From Liolophura sinensis (Eukaryota; Mollusca; Polyplacophora; Chitonida; Chitonidae), in the NCBI RefSeq assembly GCF_032854445.1, contig NC_088300.1, positions 18,951,608 to 19,015,607 on the forward strand: DNA of 64,000 nt, given 5' to 3'. The position numbers and the translations under genes are program-made. Below, piece by piece: positions 1-10,307 of this stretch (its first letter is position 1; every line of letters starts with the position of its first letter). The notes beneath the pieces were generated by a model. The model did not search any database, was not told the origin of the DNA, and saw only the letters and a program-made list of their open reading frames with translations.

Positions 1-666
1 GAAACTTTGCCAAGAGGTGACGTGGATATAGGTTAATTACCCGTTCACGGTGGGCGTGGCTGCGGGTGGGACGCTGGCGCGCAGCCAGCCAAATATGTCC
101 TTACGGCCACGCCTCCTCTCCTATGCGATCACCCAATCGGAAACAGCCAGTAAGAGTTATTTTACCCTTTTGACGACATGAAGGGATCAGCTATGGCTAT
201 TACCTTTTTCATGCCCAGGTTTCTTGATTAGTGTTATATAGGCTAAATTTTCAACCCCCATTTATTTTTTGTATCTCTATACGGTGAAACAAAGCTAGCT
301 ATATCCACTTATATAAAAGTGCGTATGCTGCTGCTTGTTACACATTTAGATTAGAAGCAACCAGTTTATAATTTCCTCGACAATAAACTGTAAAATTTGT
401 CGGCTTATTTAACAATGACGATTGACAAAGTTGATAAGGCAAGGATTGTATACATCACACAAACACTTAAACGCGTGTAAAAAACGCAGTGTGATAAGCT
501 AATTGTTTTTCACAATACTGAGGATCAGGTAATGAGCATTTGAATACTGTACAGTATACATAGGTGAAAACATTATATTCGCGCATCTCTGGGCCTTCAT
601 TACCTATATCATAGGCCCTTTACCATGCACATGAAAAAGTTAAAGGTTATGCTAATTAATGAAGAG
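1..666. other. Non-coding spacer, nothing recognised
   Basis: The stretch is AT-rich with short open frames only. I see no conserved protein motif, RNA gene or tandem repeat in it. Confidence 0.5.
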
Positions 667-924
667 GGTGCTTCCATGGCCGAGTGGTTAAGCACGCCAG
701 AACGGCGCAATGACCCGGTAGTCTCTCACCAATGCGGTCGCTGTGGTTTCAAGCCCAGTCCAGTAAGTGGGAAGGTCTGCCAGCAACCTGTGGATGGTCG
801 TGGGTTTCCCCCGGATTCTGTCCGGTTTCCTCTCACCATAATGCTGGCCGCCGTCGTATAAGTGAAATATTCCTGAGTACGGCGGAAAACACCAATCAAA
901 TAAATAAATAAATAAATAAATAAA
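667..924 (+). mobile_element. tRNA-derived SINE, full length (family A)
   Basis: The head carries an A-box-like GGCCGAGTGGTTAAGC and, about 75 bases later, a B-box-like GTTTCAAGCC. The body contains CATAATGCTGGCCGCCGTCG and TGAGTACGGCGGAAAACACC, and it ends in an (AAAT)n tail. At least seven further relatives occur in this window. The head reads more like a Leu/Ser-type tRNA (GCCGAGTGGTTAAG) than the 10.8 kb copy (GGCTCAGTCGGTTAGCGC). No clear target-site duplication was found. SINEs are copied by LINE machinery and transcribed from their internal Pol III promoter; whether this copy is active is unknown. Confidence 0.85.
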
Positions 925-2111
925 TCAGATGACAAATGTGCTAAGATCGGTTCTAGCAATAGTTTCGTGGAAAGAAGGCATTAACAGAAGCGTTTATTTG
1001 ATAGCCTTTGGGACTCATCATTAACTGGGCTACCATGTGCGATATCAACACTAGCTGCGTTTTAACATTACACGGCAAGGCAAAAATCTCACTACCCAAG
1101 CTAAAACCTTTGCAGGGGATCTTTCCTTCAAATTCATCTCTATGCTGGCTTCTCGGTGACGTGTTATAAATACATCTATCGACATCAAGCTCAGGAATAG
1201 CCCGAGTGATGAATGGCTGGAAATATATTAGGCCACTCATGGCATAATGGCGTTATTGAGCTGTTTCTCGGCCCTTTATCATACAGGTGACCCGTTTAGC
1301 TGTCCGTGCCACAGTGCCCCTGTACTCGAGGGTGACTTAACCTGGCGGATCTGTAACCCTCGATCCAGTTGGGTAAGGCCACATATTATCCTGGAGACGC
1401 CTATTGACAAGTTGTGCATTGACCCACGAACATCCACTGGCCTTGATTGGAGGGAGATAACTCTGGTCGTAATCGCTCCGGACATTCACTATGGGCCGTT
1501 GGGATCGATTGACCTAGTTCGGTCGGATTTCAAACCAGTTGGCCAGTGTTGCGGAATACATTATACGGGGATAATGATTGGGGACTGGTGTAAACAACCT
1601 ATGGCCGAACCGGCATTGCATGGGTCAACAGATGTTACGATGACAATACGGGTCACCCAGATCAGCTTTATTAGCATACATATATATCTGTCGGTACATA
1701 TAATTGAGCACAAAGGTCAGCGCCGTGTATGTAGATTACTACGCATTGCTCGTGACTGCGGCATATTGTTATACAACAACATGACTAATTGCTTGCCAAT
1801 CAAGGCGAGCACTTCACCTAAAATGGTTATTCTACACATCTGAATGATACTAGTAGATGGTAAACAAGCGACCATAACAAACCAGCACTCAGAGACTGGG
1901 CAGTCATTTAATATACAATGCACTTATTAAAGCTTCTACTGTAGAGATAATCCACGGTTGGTGTGTACAGACATGTCCTTAAGCTTGTTCAGTCCTGTTA
2001 AAGGAAGAAGGTGCTTGTCTACAATGAAACGTCCTACAACGCGAGTGTTAAACTATGTTTTCCGTACCCAACTGTGACAGTATAAAAGAGCGTGTTGTTT
2101 TCAACACTTTT
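925..2111. other. Spacer with an unrecognised 198-codon open frame (1247-1843 +)
   Basis: The only long frame is on the plus strand at 1247-1843. Its product has no signal peptide, domain or repeat that I recognise, and it overlaps a 68-codon frame on the other strand. The 1240-1640 part is less AT-rich than its surroundings, so it may be an old element or exon, but nothing in the sequence decides this. I do not call it a gene. Confidence 0.3.
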
Positions 2112-2350
2112 AAAAAAGGTACTTGTTGCTGTCTCGCTTGGAGTTCAGCACTGAGAGGTTAGAGCAAGGAAACGAGTTGTCTCCGTGTCTGTGTAATGTG
2201 ACTGCATGGGTGGGGTGTCATGTCTTTGACCTGATTCTTCAGTGACGGCAGTACTTTGACGACATGGACAAGAAGACACAATACATACACCTAATGTCTC
2301 CTTGGCATCATTTGACTGAAAAATTGTTAAGTATATACGACGTAAATACC
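2112..2350 (+). mobile_element. Fragment of second SINE family (family B), head missing
   Basis: It aligns by eye with the fuller copy at 36.74-37.10 kb. Shared blocks include GCTGTCTCGCTTGG, CAGCACTGAGAGGTTAGAGC, TAATGTGAC, GGTGGGGTGTCATGT and CATTTGACTG. The tRNA-like head present in the other copy is absent, so this is a 5'-truncated copy. Confidence 0.7.
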
Positions 2351-3180
2351 AAATAACCCGTGACATCGCCCTGATGTTCCATTACCATGCGTTACATGTC
2401 AATAATAGCATTCAGGACCAATCACCAAAATAACAGTATATATATATATTCGCGTGTACATTGGTACGAACAATTATAGTTCTCGGTAAGTATATATACC
2501 CTTGCAATACAAGACGAATGAATGATTAAGTAATGCCACTATATATATATATATACCAGACGAAAGGAGTCTTTAACCACTTTGGTTATATACACAGGAA
2601 TTGTCTCTGCATCAAAGCTACTCATATATAATTACCAATGAACGTTAAACATTCAGGCTCCGTAAATGCACGCTAGTTGCTTCACTATAACACGTGAAAC
2701 ATTTCTTTAACCACTGGGGTTATATTATTCGTATATTCGTATTGTCACTGGGGAAATAAAATATACCAAAACTTAGTGAGGAATGGTAGGGGAGAGATAC
2801 CAACATTCCAAGTCGCTATATACGCATTTGATGGCCTAGGCAGTTGCGCGATAATAGCGATGTATAACTCTTCTACCATTTGCTTTGGATTAGGCCTAAG
2901 GGAACTCATACAGCTGATACCACGCAGACAATGCAGAAATGACTCATTATCACTTACTGTACCGTCGTTTTACTTCTATATAGGCCTAATAGCCTTCTGG
3001 TGATAAGAATAGATAAATGCTTTCATCTCATTTCTATAACAATCTACCATTTCTAGAACACATTAATTGAATCCGCCATTGCATTAGGTCACTTTACAGA
3101 ACACAATGAACTTAAGATCAAATAAATGCAACAGATAGGCAACAGATTGAAAGGTAGGACGTTAAACCCCAAACGTACGT
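2351..3180. other. AT-rich spacer, no gene seen
   Basis: Short (TA)n tracts occur near 2440 and 2540. Open frames are short and without motifs. Confidence 0.5.
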
Positions 3181-3284
3181 ATGTTTGTATGTATGTACGC
3201 ACGCACGCACACACGCACGCACACACACACACACATACATACATGCATACATACATACATACATACATACATACATACATACAG
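3181..3284. repeat. Compound microsatellite: (ACGC/CA)n then (CATA)n
   Basis: The tract runs from GTAC/ACGC units through (CA)n into about twelve CATA units. All six frames stay open across it, which accounts for several spurious frames of Tyr/Met/Cys or His/Thr repeats. Confidence 0.95.
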
Positions 3285-3300
3285 TGTACCGACCTGTATT

Positions 3301-3640
3301 ATATGTGAATGCTGTAAATGGGTGTGTGTACACCAAACGATGTACAGATTGTGTCACCTGTTACGTGTGTTGACCTGAGTGAGGTTTTTTGCTGTGACCA
3401 GATGTGTGTACACCAAACGATGTACAGATTGTGTGACCTGTTAGGTATACTGACCTGAGTGAGGTTGTATGCTGTAACCCGGTGTGTGTACACCAAACGA
3501 TGTACAGATTGTGTGACCTGATACGTGTATTGACCTGAGTGAGGTTGTATGCTGTAACCGGGTGTTTATACATCAAACGATGTACCTGTTAGGTGTGTCG
3601 GACCTGTGTGAAGATGTATGCTGTAACCGGGGGTATGTGT
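3301..3640. repeat. 80-bp tandem repeat, about 4 copies
   Basis: The landmark GTGTGTACACCAAACGATG recurs at exact 80-base steps (blocks beginning 3321, 3401, 3481, 3561), followed each time by a version of TGACCTGAGTGAGGTTGTAT. The last copy is diverged and truncated. The unit resembles the 100-bp array that follows. Confidence 0.95.
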
Positions 3641-3780
3641 ACCAATTCAGGCTTGTACACATTGCATAAACCAAATGTTTTGTGTACTGGCTTATATATA
3701 TGTTACGGACAATGTTTTATATTCTGTAAGCGGGTGTGTATATATGTGCGTACCAAGGCTTACACAGATGGTTAACCAAC

Positions 3781-4500
3781 TTTTATGGGTATTGGCTCCT
3801 ATATTCTAGGATTATTGTTGTATATCTTGTGACCGAGTGTATTTGCACCAAGACTATATAATACAGACTGTGGCCATACTGTTATGTGTGCTGGTTTCTA
3901 TATTCTAAGACTATTGTTGTAGATTTTGTGACCGAGTGTATCTCCACCAAGGCTGTATAATACAGATTGTGGCCATACTGTTATGTGCGCTGGTTTCTAT
4001 GTTCTAGGACTATTGTTGTATATTTTGTGACTGAGTGTGTCTGCTCCAAAACTATATAATACAGACTTTGGCGATACTGTTATGTGTACAGGCTAACTAT
4101 ATTCTGGGATTATTGTTGTATATCTTGTGACCGAGTGTATCTCCACCAAGGCTGTATAATACAGACTGTGGCCATACTGTTATGTGTGCTGGTTTCTATG
4201 TTCTAGGACTATTGTTGTATATTTTGTGACCGAGTGTGTCTGCTCCAAGGCTATATAATACAGACTTTGGCGATACTGTTATGTGTACAGGCTAACTATA
4301 TTCTGGGATTATTGTTGTATATCTTGTGACCGAGTGTATCTCCACCAAGGCTATATAATAGAGACTGAGGTCTAAGTGTTATATGCACTGGCTAACTATA
4401 TTCTGGGATTATTGTTGTGTATCTTATGACCGAGTGTGTCTGCACCAAGGCTATATAAAACGGGCTGTGACCTAACTGTTAGGCCTATGTGCACCGGCCT
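3781..4500. repeat. About 100-bp tandem repeat, 7 copies
   Basis: The landmark ATTGTTGTATATCTTGTGAC recurs near 3814, 3913, 4012, 4112, 4211, 4311 and 4411. Each unit also has CACCAAGGCTATATAATACAG. Alternate units share sub-variants (GGCTAACTATATTCTGGG against GGTTTCTATGTTCTAGG), which points to a two-unit higher-order arrangement in the middle of the array. Confidence 0.92.
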
Positions 4501-5227
4501 CTATATGAGGACTATAAATAGCTCGTCGATCGTTTATGATCGTGTATTCTAGTAGATGAATCGATCTTGACTCCGTAATGTCAGTTAAAATACAAGACGG
4601 GGAATTTGAGAGCGTGAGTACGGATATGATAGAACTGGCTGGGAGTTGCGCAGCTGTTACTCCACTCGGCTAGTCGGTCGATGTGAATATGTATGCATCA
4701 TCTGTGCCTCTGACAGCACGTCCGGACCGAAAGCGGGCCGCAAGCACGTGCACGCGAAACACAGTCAGCTGCATGGCGCATATCCACACAACTGGATGCA
4801 TCACGTCATGAAAGTTACTCTGAATCTGATCATTTCTCCCTCCGCCCCAACTCTATTGTAAAGCGCATTAATTAATTAAATTAATTAATTAATTAATGTA
4901 TTTATTGATTTATGTTTACGATTTCCTATATTTTTATGTCTTTAGTGTTCGCATAGGCCCACGTCTGTCTGCTCCGGTGCCCACGAGTTCATAACCAATT
5001 AAGATAAGCCTAGGTCTAATCCTAAAACATTGAGGCTTACAACATAATTACATAGATGTATCGTGTATGAAAGCAATTTACTTCATAAAATTGGTAAAAC
5101 GATATAATGTACAGAGATAATGTACAATATAGTTGTACATATAAGATAAATATATATAAGATAAATATATATTGGATCTTCTACGCCTTCTTTGCAACCA
5201 AACTTTTTCAGATCTTTTATTGCTATC
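4501..5227. other. Spacer with a (TTAA)n tract
   Basis: A (TTAA/ATTA)n tract lies near 4866-4898. The frame at 4646-4861 has no recognisable motif. The segment ends where LTR-like sequence begins. Confidence 0.5.
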
Positions 5228-5828
5228 GTTTGCGCCAGTTGAGGTAGGAGGGGTCCCGATATTACAGCTATAAAACCACAAGCGACATGACCGTGTATCA
5301 GTATGGTTGAACTGTATTTTCGTTCACAAGGACACAGACCCCCATTACAACTTCCGTTTTTCGGTAGGGACGATTGTAGTTCTGTGAATTTTAGGGTATA
5401 AAGTCTTTTTTTGCTCCCAGGCGTCCATTTTTGGTGCACAGGTGCATGCTTGGTATTAAAATGCTGGAAACTGTCTAAACTTTGAGGAGGTATGAGCTTT
5501 ATTGATGAAAGTTTGAAATTCTGGGCGAGAGGACACAAGGTGTGAGGTAGTGATGAGGCTGCGAGTGACGTCCCCTTGGCGTTGCTAGGCACGCCTCCCA
5601 GCTGCCGGCATGGAAAGGTCCAGATTTTGACGGTCAACCTATGTCAAGATTTTTATGGCTTCTTTCTCACAGGCTGGGCCAGGTATGCACCAAAGCTTAT
5701 TGGCCACGGAATGTTTGGGACTGAGCTACAGCGCTAGACGTTAACATTGTCGCTTATGGAAAATTAATGGGGGTCCGAGGCCTACAATGCACAATGCCGA
5801 ATGCAGTCCAAGAACACAACAGGAAGAG
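5228..5828 (-). repeat. LTR-like end of element 2 (left copy), split by an insertion
   Basis: Bases 5228-5328 and 5784-5828 together match the continuous stretch 12064-12200. Shared blocks include GAGGGGTCCCGATATTACAG, GTTGAACTGTATTTTCGTTC and CAAGAACACAACAGGAAGAG. The match stops at about 5828, where gag-like sequence of the plus-strand element begins, so this copy is truncated there. A plus-strand frame starting at 5767 reads through this LTR into gag, so its first 20 or so residues are not gag. Confidence 0.75.
5329..5783. mobile_element. Non-autonomous inverted-repeat (MITE-like) element, 455 bp
   Basis: The ends form imperfect 19-base terminal inverted repeats: AGGACACAGACCCCCATTA on the left, and on the right the reverse complement of AGGCCTCGGACCCCCATTA (16 of 19 match). 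The flanks both read ACA, and the related LTR at 12.1 kb has a single ACA at the matching point with no insert, so it acts as an empty site. A 3-base duplication fits some DNA transposon superfamilies (CMC or PIF/Harbinger type), but ACA is not the usual Harbinger target. The minus frame across it (5083-5637) shows no transposase motif. Confidence 0.75.
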
Positions 5829-5949
5829 TAACCACTGTTTTATTTGTGGATCAGAGGAACATTTCAAGGCTGGATGTAAAGCTAGGAAACGCGTGGGGAA
5901 AGGAAACCGTTCGGGAAACGACAACAGGTCACCACAGAGGGGAGAGTGA
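5829..5949 (+). pseudogene. gag: Gag C-terminal zinc knuckle (truncated)
   Basis: A CCHC knuckle reads C-x2-C-x4-H-x4-C (CFICGSEEHFKAGC), followed by a basic Lys/Arg-rich tail. CCHC knuckles bind RNA in retroelement Gag proteins. Capsid-coding sequence is absent because the element is cut at its junction with an LTR of another family. The frame ends in TGA, which overlaps the ATG of the next frame by one base. Confidence 0.85.
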
Positions 5950-6191
5950 TGGCCAGGAATGAATCCCTACCAGGCTGCGTTCAGTGTGGCAAAATGCTGA
6001 CAAAGGCGTTGCAGTGTACCGGCTGTAATTCTGTTGCATACTGTTCAATAGACTGTCAAACAGTACATTGGCCAAGTCATAAATATGTGTTCAGCCATTC
6101 AACAACTGGAAAAACCACGAGATTGTTTACGGCCAGAACGAACAACCAGAACTCAAGTACAGATGATAAATTCAGTTGGCAACAGGTGTAA
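5949..6191 (+). pseudogene. MYND zinc finger segment of the retroelement
   Basis: The cysteine pattern reads C-x2-C, then C-x2-C, then Y-C-x3-C, then H-W-x2-H-K: CVQCGK, CTGCNSVAYCSIDC, HWPSHK. This is the MYND-type finger, usually a protein-protein contact module in host regulators. The last expected cysteine is not in this frame; a Cys occurs just past the HK in the overlapping frame that opens at 6085, which is the protease frame. This places a frame change inside the finger and suggests that finger and protease belonged to one reading frame or were linked by frameshifting. A MYND finger beside a Gag knuckle is unusual. Confidence 0.75.
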
Positions 6192-7137
6192 AATGCTGTG
6201 TACTTTAGAGGGAATAAAAACTGAAATTTTGTGGGACACTGGGGCACAGGTGTGTCTCTTGCCAATTTACTGGGTTAAAGAACACTTACCTCAATCGGAA
6301 ATAAAACCTATGGCAGATATCCTTGGAGACAGTAATTTAACAGTATCAGCTGCTAATGGGATCAATATCCCATTCAAGGGTTGGATCCCAATAAACTTCC
6401 GTTTACTAGGAGACAGTAGTAGTCAGGAACTTAGTGTCCCATTCCTGGTGTCCGATGTAAAGGGCATGAGTGAGCCTATTATAGGATACAATGTGATCAA
6501 ATTCTATCAGGACAACAGTAGTGAAACTGGACTTGACTTTAAGGTTAATTTGATTCCGTCAGGTTTACCCACTATAGATAAGAGAACATTAACTGCTGTG
6601 GTTAACTTAATTAATCAGAAAACAAACACAGAATTGGGTTTTGTAACTACAGGTAGAAAAAGCTACCAGCCAAAAGTGCCAGCCAGAGAGACTGTTGTAG
6701 TGAAATGTTTCTCAACAGTCGATGATCGTTCAGATGTAATGTTTGAGCCAAATGTGGAGCAGTTGTGGCCTGAAGGTGTACAGGTTCATGGTTCATTGGT
6801 GACTGTTAACAGAGGGACCAGAGTGGCTGTTGATGTAATTGTAACAAATGGGTTAACACAAGAAGTTAGTATTAAAGGAAGTTGCCATGTTGGCACATTG
6901 CATCAAATTCAAACGGTCATTCCCATAAATGTTGTAAAGTCTGTAGAAACATCACAGTCAGGTGTTACACATAATCATGGAAAGGAACTGTGGCATCCGC
7001 CAATCGACTTAACAAACAGTTGTCTAACAGAAGAACAGAAATATAAAGTCAGGCAAATGTTGTATGAAGAATCTTCCGTGTTTGCAAGGGATGAAAATGA
7101 CATTGGCTTTGCCCCAGACCTGCAGTTAGACATCTAG
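6085..7137 (+). pseudogene. pol: Retroelement aspartic protease and linker, ending at the start of RT
   Basis: The active-site triad is LWDTGAQVCLL, with D51-T52-G53 counted from the frame's first Met. A second protease signature, PIIGYNVI, comes later and matches the hydrophobic-hydrophobic-Gly strand of retropepsins. About 180 residues of linker follow. The last residues (GFAPDLQLDI) look like the entrance to reverse transcriptase, then a TAG stop. Directly after the stop the same frame continues with the very end of RT, so this stop sits at a deletion junction. Retropepsins are dimeric proteases that cut the polyprotein. Confidence 0.85.
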
Positions 7138-8229
7138 TGTGGCCACCTGGTGTCAAGGGATGGCTATCGGATGGACCCGGCTGAGAAAGAGCCTGTGCGA
7201 AAACTCAAAGACACTCCTCCACAGACGGTAGGACAGCTGAGGCAGATGTTAGGCTTCCTCGGATATTACCGGAAATACTTGGCCAACTTTTCTAGACGAG
7301 CAAAACTGCTGTATGATCTCTTGAAAAGGAAAGATTCCCCTCAGAAGTCAAAACTGTGTAAAAAGTCCAAGTACGCCCAAGTAAATCCTAAACAAACTAT
7401 CCAGTGGACTGCAGAACATCAAGAAACACTAAATGAACTGGTTGATGATCTGCTGTCCGAACATGTCATGGCGTACCCAGATTTTGGTAAGAAGTTCATT
7501 CTTCATGTGGATGCAGCGCAGAAGGGCTTAGGAGCTGTGTTATACCAAACGAGGGACAATGGACAGTTCGCTGTGGTTGCCTATGGGTCGAGGACGTTAA
7601 CTCCTGCAGAAGAGAAGTATTACCTGCATTCGGGGAAATTAGAGTTCCTAGCCCTCAAATGGGCGATCTGCGAGAGATTTCGTGATTACCTATATTACTC
7701 TCCTGGATTTGAGGTTTTTAGTGACAACAACCCATTGACCTATATCTTAACAAGTGCCAAACTGGACAGTACACGGCACAGATGGGTTGCCGAATTGTCG
7801 GACTTTGAATTCACAATAAGGTATAAACCAGGTAAAACAAACTGTGATGCCGATGGGCTTTCAAGGATGCCTCTTGATATCAATGAAGCCAGGAAACAAC
7901 ACCCAGAGGTCATTGTTCAGGATGCCTTGCAAGCTATCATTAGTGGTGTAAATACTACAACCCGTCCGGACAATGTTCTAATTGCTTCGGTGTCTAGTGA
8001 TGTAAACCTTGTGGCAGAGTTCAAGGTGACCGACTGTGCTACACCATTGCAAAGAACACCCTTGCAAGAGATTATTAAAGCGCAGGAGGGCGATGAAGAC
8101 ATTGGTGTTGTGATACCGCATGTCAAAACTGGCAAGCGCCCTTCATTCAAACAGACGAAAGTACCCTTACAACTGCTGAAAGAATTCAGCAAGCTGAGCT
8201 TCAACGGAAATGGTGTGCTCGTGAGGTGA
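7138..8229 (+). pseudogene. pol: RT C-terminal end plus RNase H of element 1
   Basis: The frame begins with the RT thumb/connection signature (MLGFLGYYRKYLANFSRRA). RNase H follows with acidic residues in FILHVDAAQKGLGAVL, KLEFLALKWAI and FEVFSDNNPLTYIL, then the usual DADGLSRMP close. The fingers and palm of RT, including the catalytic aspartate pair, are absent, so roughly 150-180 residues appear to be deleted (estimated from family length). A TGA at 8227 ends the frame, and downstream integrase residues are in another frame. Confidence 0.88.
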
Positions 8230-8735
8230 GCACATTACCTGGAGGAACAGAACGTACTCAGATTGTGCTTCCAAGGAAGTGGCAAATACTTGTTATGAAA
8301 GAACTGCATGACAATATGGGACACATGGGCGCTGAATGAGTGATCTCACTGATACGAGAGCGCTTCTATTGGCCTAAGATGACGGCTGAGGTAGAACATT
8401 ACGTCAACAGTGAGTGTGGGTGTCTCAAGGACAAGGTGCCAACCAAAGCTAGTCGAGCACCTCTCCAACCAATCGTGACCAGCTCACCGTTCGAACTGGT
8501 GTGCATTGACTTTGTCCATCTGGAAAAAGCTAAGGGTGGGTTCGAGTACTTGTTAGTAGTTGTTGACCACTTTACTCGCTTTGCGCAAGTGTACCCCACA
8601 AGGAATAAGGCTGGGAAAACTGCAGCTGAACGGATTTTCAGTGACTTTATTCCCCGTTTCGGATTTCCGGCACGTCCGGCACGAATTCCAGAACGAGTTG
8701 TTTTGTCACCTACAGAAACTTTGTGGCATGATTAG
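8230..8735 (+). pseudogene. pol: Integrase N-terminal part (zinc-binding and first catalytic Asp)
   Basis: In the frame holding 8340-8735, an HHCC finger is visible: LHDNMGHMG upstream of the TGA at 8337-8339, then FYWPKM and CGC after it. The first catalytic aspartate is in [10 protein letters not shown], and the core beta-strand [11 protein letters not shown] follows. The frame fails near 8665-8690 within a duplicated-looking CACGTCCGGCACG stretch. Past that point the true product is in another frame. Integrase inserts element DNA into the host genome. Confidence 0.85.
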
Positions 8736-9813
8736 CTCGAGAACAACCCCCTACCACCCACAAGGAAACGGGAAAGCAGAACGGTTTAATCGAACAATAT
8801 TAACCATGTTGAAAACCTTGTCCTCTAGAGAGAAGCCTAACTGGAAAGAACACGTGAGCAAACTTGTACACGCCTACAACTGTACGAAGAATGATTCTAC
8901 AGGTTATTTGCCGTTTTTCCTATTGTTCGGGCGATCTCCTCGTCTTCCTGTGGACATCTTGTTTGACATTCAGACACCGAAAAATGCCAAGACTCAGTAC
9001 GTCCATGAGTGGGAAACAAATATGAAACAAGCGTACAGACTGGCTTCTGAAACAGCAGCAAAATCAGCAGCAAAGGGCAAGAAGAATTACGACAGCAAAA
9101 TGATGTCAAACATCCTTCAGCCAAATGACAGGGTTCTTGTCCGGAATTTATCAGAACGAGGTGGACCTGGAAAACTGAGATCGTGGTGGGAAGACAAGGT
9201 GCAAGTCGTCCTTCAGCGCCTAGGCGATGACAGCCCTGTCTATCAAGTGAAAGCTGAGGATGGAACTGGCAAAGTTCGGATATTACACAGAAACTTACTC
9301 CTGCCTTGTGATAATCTTCCATTGGAGCTGCCAAAGCCTACTCGAGCAAAGTCAGAAATACCTCGAAAAGTGAAGAAAAAAGGGAAGCGCGACACTGTGG
9401 AACACCCAGAGACTGATTCTGATACTGATCTTGATTGGCAAGAGTGGTTTGTAGAACAACGACAGAGTCCATTCAAGCTTAACCCTCAGGCTGAGTCTTT
9501 CACTCCGAGAACTGAAATGACACAACACGAGCATACCCTCTACAGTGGATCGGATGCGGCCAGTGATAGTGTTCATTCCAGTTCCGATTGTGACAACGAA
9601 GATAATGGAACTGTGCGACGGAGACAACGATCCAAGAGGACAATCAAACCACCGTCCCGGCTGACTTACGACACAATGGGAAATGTCACTGAGTACCGAT
9701 CGCCGCCTTGTTTGAGGACAGTAAATTGTGACAGAGTAACCGTGACGTGGCCATGGCAGTTTTTTCCCCTGGGGATAGGTTCACCATTTCCGATGTTGTG
9801 GACCACATTGTAA
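8680..9813 (+). pseudogene. pol: Integrase core end, GPY/F region and tail
   Basis: The frame resumes at [15 protein letters not shown], and the catalytic glutamate lies in the conserved HPQGNGKAERFNRTIL. The second catalytic Asp should lie just before HEFQNELF, but the sequence there is RHVR and no Asp is seen, consistent with a small deletion plus frameshift. A GPY/F-type module follows (PNDRVLVRNL, VVLQRLGDDSPVYQV, LHRNLLLPC), then a charged low-complexity tail rich in Ser/Asp/Arg. The product could not be catalytically active as written. Confidence 0.85.
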
Positions 9814-10295
9814 CAAGTGTGTCAGTAAATTGAAGACTTGATTGTTGGGACTGTGAACTCTGGCAGTTTAGTGTTAAATAACATTTCCTTTGTAGATTTT
9901 GCTGTTTAAATTTTGAACTGACCCAGGACATTGGGATTGTTGAATTTTAGTAGAAGTGATGGTCAGTTACAGTTGATTCAGCTGTTGAGTAGTACAAGGG
10001 CACGAGACTTTAGACGTGATCCACTGAAAAGTTGCTGTTTTCAATACAGTTTTAGGAAAGATTGGAAAACAGGCAAGGTAATGTAATCTTCCTACCTATG
10101 GGTAGAAGTAGCATCACATGAATCTGTTGAGAACAGAAATTTGACATGGATTTTGTTAGACTGGCCATCTAATAAAATTTCGCGTTGAATATGCCTAGGT
10201 TATTATCTCATCGGTGATGTAGCGACAGATTTGGTGGAATCAGTTGAAGTGTGGATGAGCCATGAACGTAGCTAATCTCGGGACGACATTTATTT
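9814..10295. other. 3' non-coding region of element 1
   Basis: No open frame of note lies between the integrase stop and the polypurine tract. There is no envelope-like frame with signal peptide or membrane segment. Confidence 0.6.
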
Positions 10296-10307
10296 AGAGG
10301 GAGAGAG
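10296..10307 (+). promoter_or_regulatory. Polypurine tract of element 1
   Basis: AGAGGGAGAGAG lies directly before the TG that begins the 3' LTR, the position at which plus-strand DNA synthesis is primed in LTR retroelements. Confidence 0.7.

Noticed and set aside
1247-1843. 198-codon plus frame
   Set aside because: It is the longest frame in the first 5 kb, but it has no motif, no signal peptide and an overlapping antisense frame; nothing supports translation.
3089-3378. Several 60-79 codon frames of Tyr/Met/Cys or His/Thr repeats
   Set aside because: They are translations of the CATA/CA microsatellite, open in all frames.
5083-5637. 184-codon minus frame as a gene
   Set aside because: It runs across an LTR fragment into the 455-bp inverted-repeat element and shows no transposase or other motif.
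5767-5829. N-terminal 20 residues of the zinc-knuckle frame as Gag
   Set aside because: This part lies in the inverted-repeat end and an LTR of another family, so it is a chance fusion.
8897-9334. 145-codon minus frame opposite integrase
   Set aside because: It is a shadow of the integrase frame, with no motif of its own.
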